DNA of 64,000 nt, taken from the NCBI RefSeq assembly GCF_019266065.1, contig NZ_LPNR01000095.1:1-64000 (forward strand), given 5' to 3'. This DNA is from Nocardia sp. MH4 (GTDB lineage Bacteria > Actinomycetota > Actinomycetes > Mycobacteriales > Mycobacteriaceae). The translations under genes were made by a program, and so were the position numbers. Numbering within the stretch: position 1 is the stretch's first letter; each line of letters begins with the position of its first letter. The notes beneath the pieces are model-generated. The model was not told the origin of the DNA, did no database searches, and was given only the letters and a program-made list of their open reading frames with translations. This document shows positions 1-7,395 of this stretch, piece by piece.

Positions 1-127
1 ACGCTACGGCGTCTCCGCCGCCGAAATGCTCGTCCGCGCAGGCGAACGCAAGCTCGTCGGCGGCCAGGAAGACCAGCTCATCGACATCGCCCTGGAACTC
101 CTGCGCGAAGCCACCCTCACCGCGTGA
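1..127 (+). CDS. C-terminal fragment of an unidentified protein (5' end outside window)
   Basis: An open frame runs from base 2 to a TGA at 125-127 and encodes the last 41 residues of a protein that begins upstream of the window. The segment is hydrophilic and looks helical, with an Ala/Glu/Leu-rich end, and contains no motif I recognise. It converges on the MFS gene, whose stop codon lies only 7 bases further on. Codon use (strong G/C in third positions) matches its neighbours, so it is probably a real gene end. I cannot name its family. Confidence 0.6.
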   Translation, partial: RYGVSAAEMLVRAGERKLVGGQEDQLIDIALELLREATLTA

Positions 128-134
128 GCCCGGA

Positions 135-2543
135 TCACCGCTGGTGCATGGACTCCTCGGTGTCGTAGCCGAGGGTGACATCGTGGGTGATCTCGCCGCG
201 GGTCACCGAGACCTGGCTGGCCACGGGCGGGTAGCCGCGCGCGACGACGGTGTACTCGCCCTCCGGCAGATCGGGGACCAGGTACTGGCCCTTCTCGTCG
301 GTGCGGGTGGTCGCCGCCGGATCGCCGCCGGCGTCCAGAACGGTGATCTGGACGTCGGCGACCGGGCGGTCGCCGTCCACCCAGGCGGACCCGACCAGGA
401 TGGCCATCGGCTCGAGGTCGATGTCGTGATGCAGCGAGCCGGTCTCGGGCACGGTCAGCGCGACCGCCGAGGGGCGCATGTGGTCGGCGACCGCGACCAG
501 CGTGTAGGTCCCGCTGACGACGTCACGGCACACGTACGTGCCGTCCTCGCCGGTGATCGCGGCGCCGACGACGTCGCCTTCGGGATCGGTGAGGGTCACG
601 GTCGCGCCGCACAGGGGTTCGCCCCGGCGCGCCGAGCGCACGATGCCGGTGAGTTCGCCCGCGCCGATGAGCATCAGGTCGACGTGCAGGGCCCGCTCCC
701 CCATCGACACACTCACCGCCTCGGGCTGATGGCCCGCCGCGGCGGCGATCAAGACGTAATTGCCCGGTTGTGGCGCCTCGATGACGTAGGCACCGTCGGC
801 GTCGCCGTTGCCGCGCGCCACCTGGTGGCCGTGCTGGTCGATGAGTGTGAGCGTGGCCGAGGGCACGGGGCGGGCGTCGTCGCGGCGCAGCAGTCCCGCG
901 ATGACCCGGCCGGTCGCGGCGGGACGCAGCGAGTCGGCCATCTCGTGCGCGTCGTGCAGGCTGACATCGCGCAGCAGCGTGCCGTCGGAATCCTCCTCGG
1001 GCACCGGATCCTCGCGCAGCGGAATCTCTTTCATGAACACCAGCACCAGGCAGGCGACGACGGCGAGGTCGGCGGCGAGCAGGAACACGCCCTGCATGGC
1101 GTCGGTGAAGCCCGCGAGGATCGGCACCCGCAGCGCGTCGGGCAGCCCCGCGATCCCGGAGGTGTCGCGCTGCAGCGCGTCGAGACCGGCGGCGTCGAGA
1201 CCGGGCGGCAGGCTGCCGCCGAACGCGGACAGGATCGACCCGGGCAACCGGTCGAACAGCACGGTGAGGAAGACCGCGACGCCCAGCGTGCCGCCGAGCT
1301 GCCGGAAGAAGGTCGCGGACGCGGTCGAGACACCCATCTCGGTGCGCGGCACCGCGTTCTGCGCGGCGATGATCAGCGTCTGCATGCAGCCACCGAGCCC
1401 GAAGCCCATGATCGCGCTGTAGGCCAGCGGCTGCCACAGCGGCCCGTCGAAGCCGACCCGGGCGAACAGGGCGCAGCCGATCGCCAGGATCAGCGCACCG
1501 AGCACCGGCAGCACCTTGTAGCGCCCGGTGGCCTTGGTGATCAGTCCCGACAGCTGCGCGCCGACCATGATCCCCAGCACCAGTGGCAGCATCAGCAGAC
1601 CCGCCTCGGTCGGCGAGAAGCCTCGCACCACCTGCAGATACTGCGGGACCATGGTGATCGCGCCGAACATCGAGACACCGATCAGGAAGCCACCGAGGAT
1701 GGCGATGCTGAACGTCGAGCTACGGAACAGGCGCAGCGGGATCAGCGCCGCGTCCTTCATGAAGTACTCGACGATCAGGAACAGCAGCAGCCCGCCCCCG
1801 CAGATTCCGTAGCAGAGCAACGACTTCGGCGAGGTCCAGCCCCACACCCGGCCCTGTTCGGCTACGATCAGCAACGGCACGACGCCGACGATCAGGGTGA
1901 GCGCGCCGAGCCAGTCGATCCGGGACCGCACGCGCGCGTGCCGCACGTTCAGCACCTTGGCGACCACCAGGAACGCCAGCACCCCGACCGGCACGTTCAC
2001 CAGGAACACCCAGCGCCAGCCCTCGATGCCGCCGAGGCTCTCGTAATCGGACAGGAACCCGCCGACCACCGGGCCCAGCACCGTCGCGATGCCGAACACC
2101 ATCAGGAAATACCCCTGGTAGCGGACCCGCTCCCGAGCCGGCACGATGTCGCCGACGATGGTGAACGCCAGCGACATCAACCCGCCCGCGCCCAGCCCCT
2201 GGAAGGCGCGGCAGGCCGCCAGCTGGTACATCGTGGTCGCGAAGCAGCAGGCGGCCGAGCCCAGCACGAACAGCGCGATCGCCAGCAGATAGAACGGTTT
2301 GCGGCCGTAGATGTCGGCGAGCTTGCCGTAGAGCGGCGTGGTGACGGTGGCGGTGATCAGATACGCCGTTGTCGCCCATGCCTGTTCGTCGAATCCGTCC
2401 AGACTGTTGGCGATCCGGACGATCGCGACGCTGACGATGTTCTGATCGAGCGCGGCGAGGAAGACCCCGAGTAGCAGGCCGGACAGAATCGTGAGTGTCT
2501 GGCGATGCGTGAGGCGTGGTTCGGCAACGACGGTATCGGTCAT
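135..2543 (-). CDS. DHA2-type MFS multidrug efflux transporter with three C-terminal Cna-B-like domains
   Basis: An 802-aa protein. Residues ~15-515 are a 14-helix major facilitator of the EmrB/QacA (DHA2) drug:H+ antiporter type: a first-helix ALDQNIV motif, the loop motif GKLADIYGRKPF after helix 2 and the helix-5 antiporter motif VLGPVVGGFL. Residues ~545-790 hold three tandem beta-sandwich repeats of the carboxypeptidase-regulatory/Cna-B type, each with a 'G.Y.....G.Y.L.A....' pattern. Such transporters usually end near residue 520, so the tail is an addition. I chose the ATG at 2543 (MTDTVVAEP); an in-frame start 18 codons upstream adds an uncharacteristic leader. The cytoplasmic or external position of the tail and the substrate are unknown. 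Class is firm; role in resistance is inferred. Confidence 0.9.
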   Translation of the reverse strand: MTDTVVAEPRLTHRQTLTILSGLLLGVFLAALDQNIVSVAIVRIANSLDGFDEQAWATTAYLITATVTTPLYGKLADIYGRKPFYLLAIALFVLGSAACCFATTMYQLAACRAFQGLGAGGLMSLAFTIVGDIVPARERVRYQGYFLMVFGIATVLGPVVGGFLSDYESLGGIEGWRWVFLVNVPVGVLAFLVVAKVLNVRHARVRSRIDWLGALTLIVGVVPLLIVAEQGRVWGWTSPKSLLCYGICGGGLLLFLIVEYFMKDAALIPLRLFRSSTFSIAILGGFLIGVSMFGAITMVPQYLQVVRGFSPTEAGLLMLPLVLGIMVGAQLSGLITKATGRYKVLPVLGALILAIGCALFARVGFDGPLWQPLAYSAIMGFGLGGCMQTLIIAAQNAVPRTEMGVSTASATFFRQLGGTLGVAVFLTVLFDRLPGSILSAFGGSLPPGLDAAGLDALQRDTSGIAGLPDALRVPILAGFTDAMQGVFLLAADLAVVACLVLVFMKEIPLREDPVPEEDSDGTLLRDVSLHDAHEMADSLRPAATGRVIAGLLRRDDARPVPSATLTLIDQHGHQVARGNGDADGAYVIEAPQPGNYVLIAAAAGHQPEAVSVSMGERALHVDLMLIGAGELTGIVRSARRGEPLCGATVTLTDPEGDVVGAAITGEDGTYVCRDVVSGTYTLVAVADHMRPSAVALTVPETGSLHHDIDLEPMAILVGSAWVDGDRPVADVQITVLDAGGDPAATTRTDEKGQYLVPDLPEGEYTVVARGYPPVASQVSVTRGEITHDVTLGYDTEESMHQR

Positions 2544-2719
2544 GGAAAAGCCCTGGTTCTGATCGGCTGGCAAGTGGGGGTCGATCACGCGGCCCACACG
2601 AGGGCCGACAACCCCGCTGCGAGGAAAACTTTGCGCCGCGGGTGGAACTCTTCATGCACTGGTGCGCAGAGCTTACCCACGTCGTATCCGCCGCCGTCAC
2701 CGAGGGATCAAGTAACCGA

Positions 2720-3097
2720 TCATTTCGCACCGAAACGATAGGCGGCGGCGATCAGAACTCGCAGTTCCGGTACCCGCGCTTCGGCCAGGGAATGCACGAC
2801 CACCAGGTGATTCCACCGCGCCCGGCCGACCTGATTCACCCGATACACCGGTGGGCCCGCGATTTCCCGGTCGATCGCGAGCATGATTTGCACGGTGCCT
2901 TCCGGATTCCGTCCGGTGATGTTGTAGAGCGATACCCACGCGAACTTGCGCGCGACGCCGAAGCCGATCTGCGATGCCACCGACAGTTCCACCGGACCGT
3001 TGGCCGTGATCAATTCCCGTAGCACGGTGAAGATCTCGAGGGAATGGGGTTTGCCCGCGAAGAAGGCGGCGATCGCGTCATCGGGGGAATCGCTCAT
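2720..3097 (-). CDS. DUF5655-like small protein coupled to the sirtuin gene
   Basis: A 125-aa soluble protein that resembles DUF5655 domains: an N-terminal helix with FFAGKP, a central 'SQIGFGVARKFAWVSL' strand region and a C-terminal helical end. No catalytic residues can be assigned. Its ATG overlaps the stop codon of the Sir2 gene by 4 bases (ATGA), so the two are almost certainly translated from one transcript. The family has no established biochemical role that I know of; proximity to a NAD-dependent deacylase suggests a shared function, but that is inference. Confidence 0.75.
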   Translation of the reverse strand: MSDSPDDAIAAFFAGKPHSLEIFTVLRELITANGPVELSVASQIGFGVARKFAWVSLYNITGRNPEGTVQIMLAIDREIAGPPVYRVNQVGRARWNHLVVVHSLAEARVPELRVLIAAAYRFGAK

Positions 3098-3963
3098 CGG
3101 CGGGCGGTCGCATTCGGGACGGCGAGCCGGTCGGCGAAGGCGCGCAACGTCTCCGAGCAGCCCGCGTGGATGCGCACGGCGGCCAGATCGTCGCCGCGCG
3201 TGGGCCCCCGGTTGACGATCACCACGGGCACACCGCGCTTCGCGGCGCGGCGCACGAAGCGCAGACCCGACATCACCGTCAGCGACGACCCGGCGACGAG
3301 GACCGCGCGCGCTTGGTCGATCAGGCTGTAGGCGGCGGCCACCCGGTCGGCGGGCACGGTCTCGCCGAAGTAGACGATGTCGGGTTTGAGCAGGCCGCCG
3401 CAGCTCGCGCAGTCCAGCATCCGGAAGCGGGCGGTATCGGTGACCACCGCGTCCGCGTCGGGCGCCACTTCGATACCGGTCGCCGAAACATCTTCGGCGA
3501 AGCCGGGATTGGCGGCCTCCAGCCGTTCCGCCAGCGTCATGCGCGAGATCATCGCCGGGCAGCGCAGACAGCACACCCGGGCGTAGGTGCCGTGCAGGTC
3601 GATCACCCGGCGCGCCCCGGCTTTGGTGTGCAGCAGGTCCACGTTCTGGGTGATGACACCGGAGACCACCCCGGCGCGTTCCAGCGCGGCGACGGCCCGG
3701 TGGCCCTGATTCGGCCGGGCCGCGTCCATCCGCCGCCAGCCGAGGTGGTTGCGGGCCCAGTAGCGCTGCCGGAACTCGGCGTCGCCGACGAACTGCTGAT
3801 AGGTCATCGGGGTGCGCGGCGGCGAGTCGGGGCCGCGGTAGTCGGGGATGCCACTGTCGGTGCTCAGCCCGGCACCGGAGATCACCACGACCCGGCGCCC
3901 GGCCAGCAGCTCGGCCGCGCGCTCCACCGCCGCCGCGGTGACGTCCGGGGTGGGATCCACCAT
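3094..3963 (-). CDS. Sir2-family NAD-dependent protein deacylase (sirtuin)
   Basis: A 289-aa sirtuin that removes acyl groups from lysines using NAD+. Visible landmarks are the NAD-binding [15 protein letters not shown] (residues ~30-44), TQNVD (~105-109), the catalytic His in DLHGTY (~124), a four-cysteine zinc module (CCLRC near 131 and CASC after residue 180) and the GSSLTV motif. Length is typical of class II/III bacterial sirtuins. The ATG at 3963 gives the expected N-terminus a few residues before the first Rossmann strand. It is followed by the DUF5655-like gene with an ATGA overlap. Deacetylase, desuccinylase or ADP-ribosyl activity cannot be told apart here. Confidence 0.93.
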   Translation of the reverse strand: MVDPTPDVTAAAVERAAELLAGRRVVVISGAGLSTDSGIPDYRGPDSPPRTPMTYQQFVGDAEFRQRYWARNHLGWRRMDAARPNQGHRAVAALERAGVVSGVITQNVDLLHTKAGARRVIDLHGTYARVCCLRCPAMISRMTLAERLEAANPGFAEDVSATGIEVAPDADAVVTDTARFRMLDCASCGGLLKPDIVYFGETVPADRVAAAYSLIDQARAVLVAGSSLTVMSGLRFVRRAAKRGVPVVIVNRGPTRGDDLAAVRIHAGCSETLRAFADRLAVPNATARR

Positions 3964-4089
3964 GAATCCACTGTACGAGCGGACGCGGGCGCCGCCGGTG
4001 GCCGGGTCGCGGCGGCGAACACGCCGACCGGAGTTGCGTGGCGGCGAGGTGCGGCGACATGATGGCTCATCCGCCCGGGGAGGAGACCT

Positions 4090-4545
4090 GTGTCCGACAT
4101 CGACGAGTCCGGCCGCACCGCGCTCAACGCCGCGGTTGACGCGACGATCATCGCCGTCCGCCGGATGTTCTACGTCCTGGGCGACGACATCGACCGCACC
4201 GAGGGACCGATCGAGTTCACCTTCCACAACGGCGCCACCCTGCTCCTCGACGCCGGTGTCGACGGCGCGGAGCTGCGGATCGGCGCGGCGCCCTGGCGGG
4301 ACCCGTTCGAACCGCTGGTCGACCCGGTGAACATCGAATACGTCGCCGCCTCGGGCAAGTACACCGCCTTCGACGTCACGGACGAACCGCCCTACGACGC
4401 CCTGGCCGGTCGCCGGGTCGACGCGGTCTCGGTCGTGCCGCTGCCCGACGGCAGGCCGCAGGCCGCCACGCTGTACCTCGGCGAGGGCATGGTGAAGGCG
4501 GAGTCGATCGCCGACGAGCTGATCGTGACGCTGGTTCCGGCGTGA
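4090..4545 (+). CDS. Uncharacterised 151-aa protein, first gene of a two-gene operon
   Basis: Starts at a GTG preceded by a good AGGAG ribosome site and ends in a GTGA overlap with the next gene. The protein is acidic, lacks a signal peptide or membrane segment, and alternates short strands and loops, suggesting a compact alpha/beta fold. I do not recognise the family. Because its partner carries a domain seen in some polymorphic-toxin-like proteins, an immunity or chaperone-like role is possible, but nothing in this sequence shows it. It is divergent from the sirtuin operon across about 125 bases. Confidence 0.7.
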   Translation: MSDIDESGRTALNAAVDATIIAVRRMFYVLGDDIDRTEGPIEFTFHNGATLLLDAGVDGAELRIGAAPWRDPFEPLVDPVNIEYVAASGKYTAFDVTDEPPYDALAGRRVDAVSVVPLPDGRPQAATLYLGEGMVKAESIADELIVTLVPA

Positions 4546-5087
4546 GTCTTCCCGACCGGCTCCGCGGTCTGTTCCGTCGTCCGGCCTCGGCCGGGCCGAG
4601 GTTCGCGACGACCCCGTTGCGCCCGGAGTTCCGTGGCGAGCAGGTGCCGGGCAATCCCGTGTGGCGCGGCAGTCACGTCGCCTATCTCGGCGCGACGGAC
4701 CGCGCGCGCTTCGCGCTGCACGCGCGCGCCGGGCTGCTGTACACCGCCGACGGCGCCCTGTTCGACACCACCGCGGCGAGCACCCTGTGGTCACCCACCG
4801 GTGGGCGCGCGATCTTCGTCATGGACGCCGACGGCGTCCTCTACAGCTCCCCTCGGCATCTGCTCGGCCGGTTCCACCATTCGAGCTTCCTGGCCGGCGG
4901 CCCCGTCGCCGCGGCGGGCGAACTGGTGGCACGCGGCGGCCGGATCCTCCTGGTCTCCGACCACAGCACGCACTACCGACCGGCGCGCCGGTTCACCCAG
5001 CAGATCCTGGACAGCCTGCGCGCCCACGGGATTCCGACCGACACGGTGTCGATCGAGTTCCATTTCGCCGAGCAGACGGGCACCTAG
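4542..5087 (+). CDS. Protein with C-terminal HSSFLAGG...HYRP domain (as in plant IQM proteins)
   Basis: A 181-aa soluble protein starting at a GTG that overlaps the previous stop by 4 bases. The C-terminal half (about residues 95-150) has the pattern FHHSSFLAGG, AAAGELVARGGRI and HSTHYRPARRF. From memory this matches the conserved C-terminal module of plant IQM calmodulin-binding proteins and a set of bacterial proteins that often end polymorphic effectors (consensus HSSFLAGG...AAGEL...SGHYRP). The usual SGHYRP is STHYRP here. The N-terminal half is Arg/Pro-rich and unrecognised. Enzymatic function is unknown. No secretion signal is visible. Confidence 0.7.
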   Translation: MSLPDRLRGLFRRPASAGPRFATTPLRPEFRGEQVPGNPVWRGSHVAYLGATDRARFALHARAGLLYTADGALFDTTAASTLWSPTGGRAIFVMDADGVLYSSPRHLLGRFHHSSFLAGGPVAAAGELVARGGRILLVSDHSTHYRPARRFTQQILDSLRAHGIPTDTVSIEFHFAEQTGT

Positions 5088-5257
5088 GCGGGCGCGCACA
5101 CCTGCCGCCGGGAACAGGGAATGCCCTGGTCCGAGTCCCGGCGGTGGCGATCGGCGCCGAGGACACGACGCGCGGTTGCGCGCGGGCGGGGCCCACTCGA
5201 GGCAGCATGGGGCCCGGCGGAGCGGGTGACCGGGTGGCAGGGAAGGTGTGTGGGCGA

Positions 5258-5608
5258 GTGAGCGCAGCGGTGCCGGGGCAGGTCAGATGGCGGGCGGGAT
5301 GGGGCGTGGCGGCGGGGTTGTTCGTCGCCGTGTTCGTGCTGGTGCCCGCGACCTTCGCGGTGCAGGACGCGTGGCAGGTGCCCGTGCCGCGCACGATCGC
5401 GTTCGCCGAGATGGAGCCGATCCCGACCTCGTACTGGCTCAGCTGGGCACTGACCCTGGCCGCGCTGCTGACCCCGACGCTACTGCTGGTGCTGCTGCCA
5501 CCGGCCCGTCTCATCGCGCTCGGCTATCTACTGACCACCACCGCGACCGGGTTCCTGCTGTGCGCGACCACCGTGGGCCTGGCGTTCAGCGGCCTCGATC
5601 CGGCGTGA
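5258..5608 (+). CDS. Small membrane protein with three predicted helices
   Basis: About 116 aa from the GTG at 5258, with a GGAAGG site 11 bases upstream; in-frame GTGs at 5246 and 5234 are alternatives. Three hydrophobic segments are clear: one near the N-terminus (residues ~14-34), one in the middle (~57-80) and one at the end (~88-112). The loop between the first and second helix is polar and contains no known motif. Its end overlaps the convergent thioesterase-like gene by 23 bases. No family recognised. Confidence 0.55.
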   Translation: MSAAVPGQVRWRAGWGVAAGLFVAVFVLVPATFAVQDAWQVPVPRTIAFAEMEPIPTSYWLSWALTLAALLTPTLLLVLLPPARLIALGYLLTTTATGFLLCATTVGLAFSGLDPA

Positions 5609-6440
5609 CCTGGGTCAGCGCGAACTCCTCGGACAGGGTGTCGATGACCGAGCCGTGGATCTGCCGGTGCTCGTTGGCCAGCGCGGTGGTGGTGCAGATC
5701 CCGAACGCGCCCTCGGCGTCGTAGAGGACCGCGGCGCCCGCGGCGATGCCGTCGTCGCTGAGATGCGATTCCGCCTCGATGCCCATCTCGAGCCCGATCG
5801 GCATGCGCGAGAACGTGATCGAGACATCGGTGTTGATGAACCCGATCCCCTCGGTGCCCCAGTTGGTGACCAGGCTGGTCTGTTCCCCGGCCATGGCGGC
5901 GAAGCAGAACGGCGTGGACCGCTCACCCGCGACCACGGGGATATTGCGCACCCACTTGCGTTTCCTGGCGTCGTTCTGGTGCTCGGTCATCTTCACCGAC
6001 CACCCGTTGCCGTCACTGCCGAACAGGTGCATGGCCTCGTCGACGGTGGCGAGCGCGTCACTCGGCGGCAGCGGCCGCTGCCGCTCGGGGCGCCACACCT
6101 CCCCCGGCGGCTGGGTCGACCGCTTCAGCAGCAGCGCGCTGCCCCGCGCGACCGGCTCACCGTCGGAACGCAGCACGATCGCCACCGCACGGACTCGTTT
6201 GCCGTCCCGGACCAGCTCGCTGTCGACGGTCAGCGGCACCGCGGGCACCGCGCGGTGCAGGTCGACGGTCAGCCGCGCGGGTGTGAACCCGTCGCCGCAG
6301 TAGCGCGCCTCGACCTCGCGGGCGATCAGCCCGCACACCGGCGGACCGGACAGCGTGCTCGGTGCCCACAGGCTCATGGAGAACCGGGTGGGCTGGAAAA
6401 CGCCGTCGTCCTGCGTGAAGTACGCCGGAGTAGTGCTCAT
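5586..6440 (-). CDS. Acyl-CoA thioesterase-like (double hotdog) protein, copy 1
   Basis: A 284-aa protein of the TesB-like/4HBT_3 type expected to hydrolyse or bind acyl-CoA thioesters. The first hotdog domain covers residues ~1-125 (SGPPVCGLIAREVE, then 'ARLTVDLHRAVPAVPLTVDS'), the second ~150-275 (TNWGTEGIGFINTDVSITFS, 'GIAAGAAVLYD'). The ATG at 6440 follows an AGAAGAGAG ribosome site; an upstream in-frame start gives a poor leader. It is about 70% identical by eye to the next gene, so the two are tandem duplicates. A KstR-type palindrome lies 68 bases upstream, which suggests expression linked to sterol degradation. Catalytic residues and substrate are not proven. Confidence 0.8.
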   Translation of the reverse strand: MSTTPAYFTQDDGVFQPTRFSMSLWAPSTLSGPPVCGLIAREVEARYCGDGFTPARLTVDLHRAVPAVPLTVDSELVRDGKRVRAVAIVLRSDGEPVARGSALLLKRSTQPPGEVWRPERQRPLPPSDALATVDEAMHLFGSDGNGWSVKMTEHQNDARKRKWVRNIPVVAGERSTPFCFAAMAGEQTSLVTNWGTEGIGFINTDVSITFSRMPIGLEMGIEAESHLSDDGIAAGAAVLYDAEGAFGICTTTALANEHRQIHGSVIDTLSEEFALTQVTPDRGR

Positions 6441-6507
6441 TGCGACTCTCTTCTGCCCTGCGGCCGGCACCCGGGTGCCGTGGTGCGCCCACGCACCACG
6501 ATCAGAG

Positions 6508-6521
6508 TAGAACGCGTTCTA
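6508..6521. promoter_or_regulatory. KstR-type palindromic operator
   Basis: TAGAACGCGTTCTA is a perfect 14-base palindrome and fits the published KstR consensus TnnAACnnGTTnnA exactly. It lies 68 bases upstream of the start of thioesterase copy 1. KstR is the TetR-family repressor of cholesterol catabolism in mycobacteria and rhodococci; that it binds here is inferred from the match. Confidence 0.65.
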
Positions 6522-6543
6522 GTTTTGGGGCAAGTCGGGCAGT

Positions 6544-7395
6544 TCAGGCGCGCCGCGCACCGCCACGCGCCGGGATGTAGGCGTCGATGGCCGCGCCGCT
6601 GATCTGCCTGCGCTCGTTGGCGACGGCCGACACGGTGCAGACGCCGAACTCACCGTCGGCGTCGTAGAGCACCGCCGAGCCCGCGGCGATGCCGTCGTGA
6701 CTGAGGTGGTTGCCCGCCTCGATGCCCATCTCCGGACCGATCGGCAGGCGCGCGAAGGTGATCGAGACATCGGTGTTGATGAACCCGATCCCCTCGGTAC
6801 CCCAGTTCGTCACCAGGCTGGCCTGCTCGCCCGCCATCGCGGCGAAGACGAACGGCGAGCCGGCTTCTCCGGCCACCACCGGAATCCCGCGCACCCACTT
6901 GCGTTTACGGGTGTCGTTCTCGTGCCGGGAGATCTCGACCGACCAGCCGCCACCGGAGCCGTCACTGTCGAACAGGTGCACGGTCGGCGCCACCGCGGCC
7001 AGCAGTTCCGCGGGCGGCAGCGGAGGCCGCCGCGTCTCGCGCCACACCTGTCCCGGCGGTTGGGCCGAGCGCTTCAGCAACACCGCCGAGGCCCGCGCGA
7101 CCACCACGCCGTCGGCGCGCAGTACCGCCTGCGCGGCGCGCACCCGGTTGCCCTCGCGGGTCGGCGCGCTGTCCACGGTCAACGGGACCGCGGGCACCGG
7201 CTGATGCAGGTCGACGGTGAACCGCGCGGGCACGAAATCGCCGGTGCGGTAATGGTTCTCGATCTCGCGGGCGAGCAGTCCGCACACCGGCGGGCCGGAC
7301 AGGATCCCGTCGGCCCACAGGCTCCGGCCCCACGACGTCGGCGTGTACACCTCGCCGTCGCGCCGGAAGTACGCGGCGGACTGCTCGGTGCTCAC
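6544..7395 (-). CDS. Acyl-CoA thioesterase-like protein, copy 2, translationally coupled to cobN
   Basis: A 283-aa paralogue of the downstream gene, with the same two-hotdog layout and the conserved blocks TNWGTEGIGFINTDVSITFA and 'HDGIAAGSAVLYD'. It starts with GTG at 7395, overlapping the stop of cobN as GTGA, so it is probably read from the cobN transcript and shares its riboswitch control. It has a slightly different N-terminal region and lacks the C-terminal extension of copy 1. There is no known need for a thioesterase in corrin synthesis; the placement may reflect duplication and capture rather than function. Confidence 0.8.
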   Translation of the reverse strand: MSTEQSAAYFRRDGEVYTPTSWGRSLWADGILSGPPVCGLLAREIENHYRTGDFVPARFTVDLHQPVPAVPLTVDSAPTREGNRVRAAQAVLRADGVVVARASAVLLKRSAQPPGQVWRETRRPPLPPAELLAAVAPTVHLFDSDGSGGGWSVEISRHENDTRKRKWVRGIPVVAGEAGSPFVFAAMAGEQASLVTNWGTEGIGFINTDVSITFARLPIGPEMGIEAGNHLSHDGIAAGSAVLYDADGEFGVCTVSAVANERRQISGAAIDAYIPARGGARRA

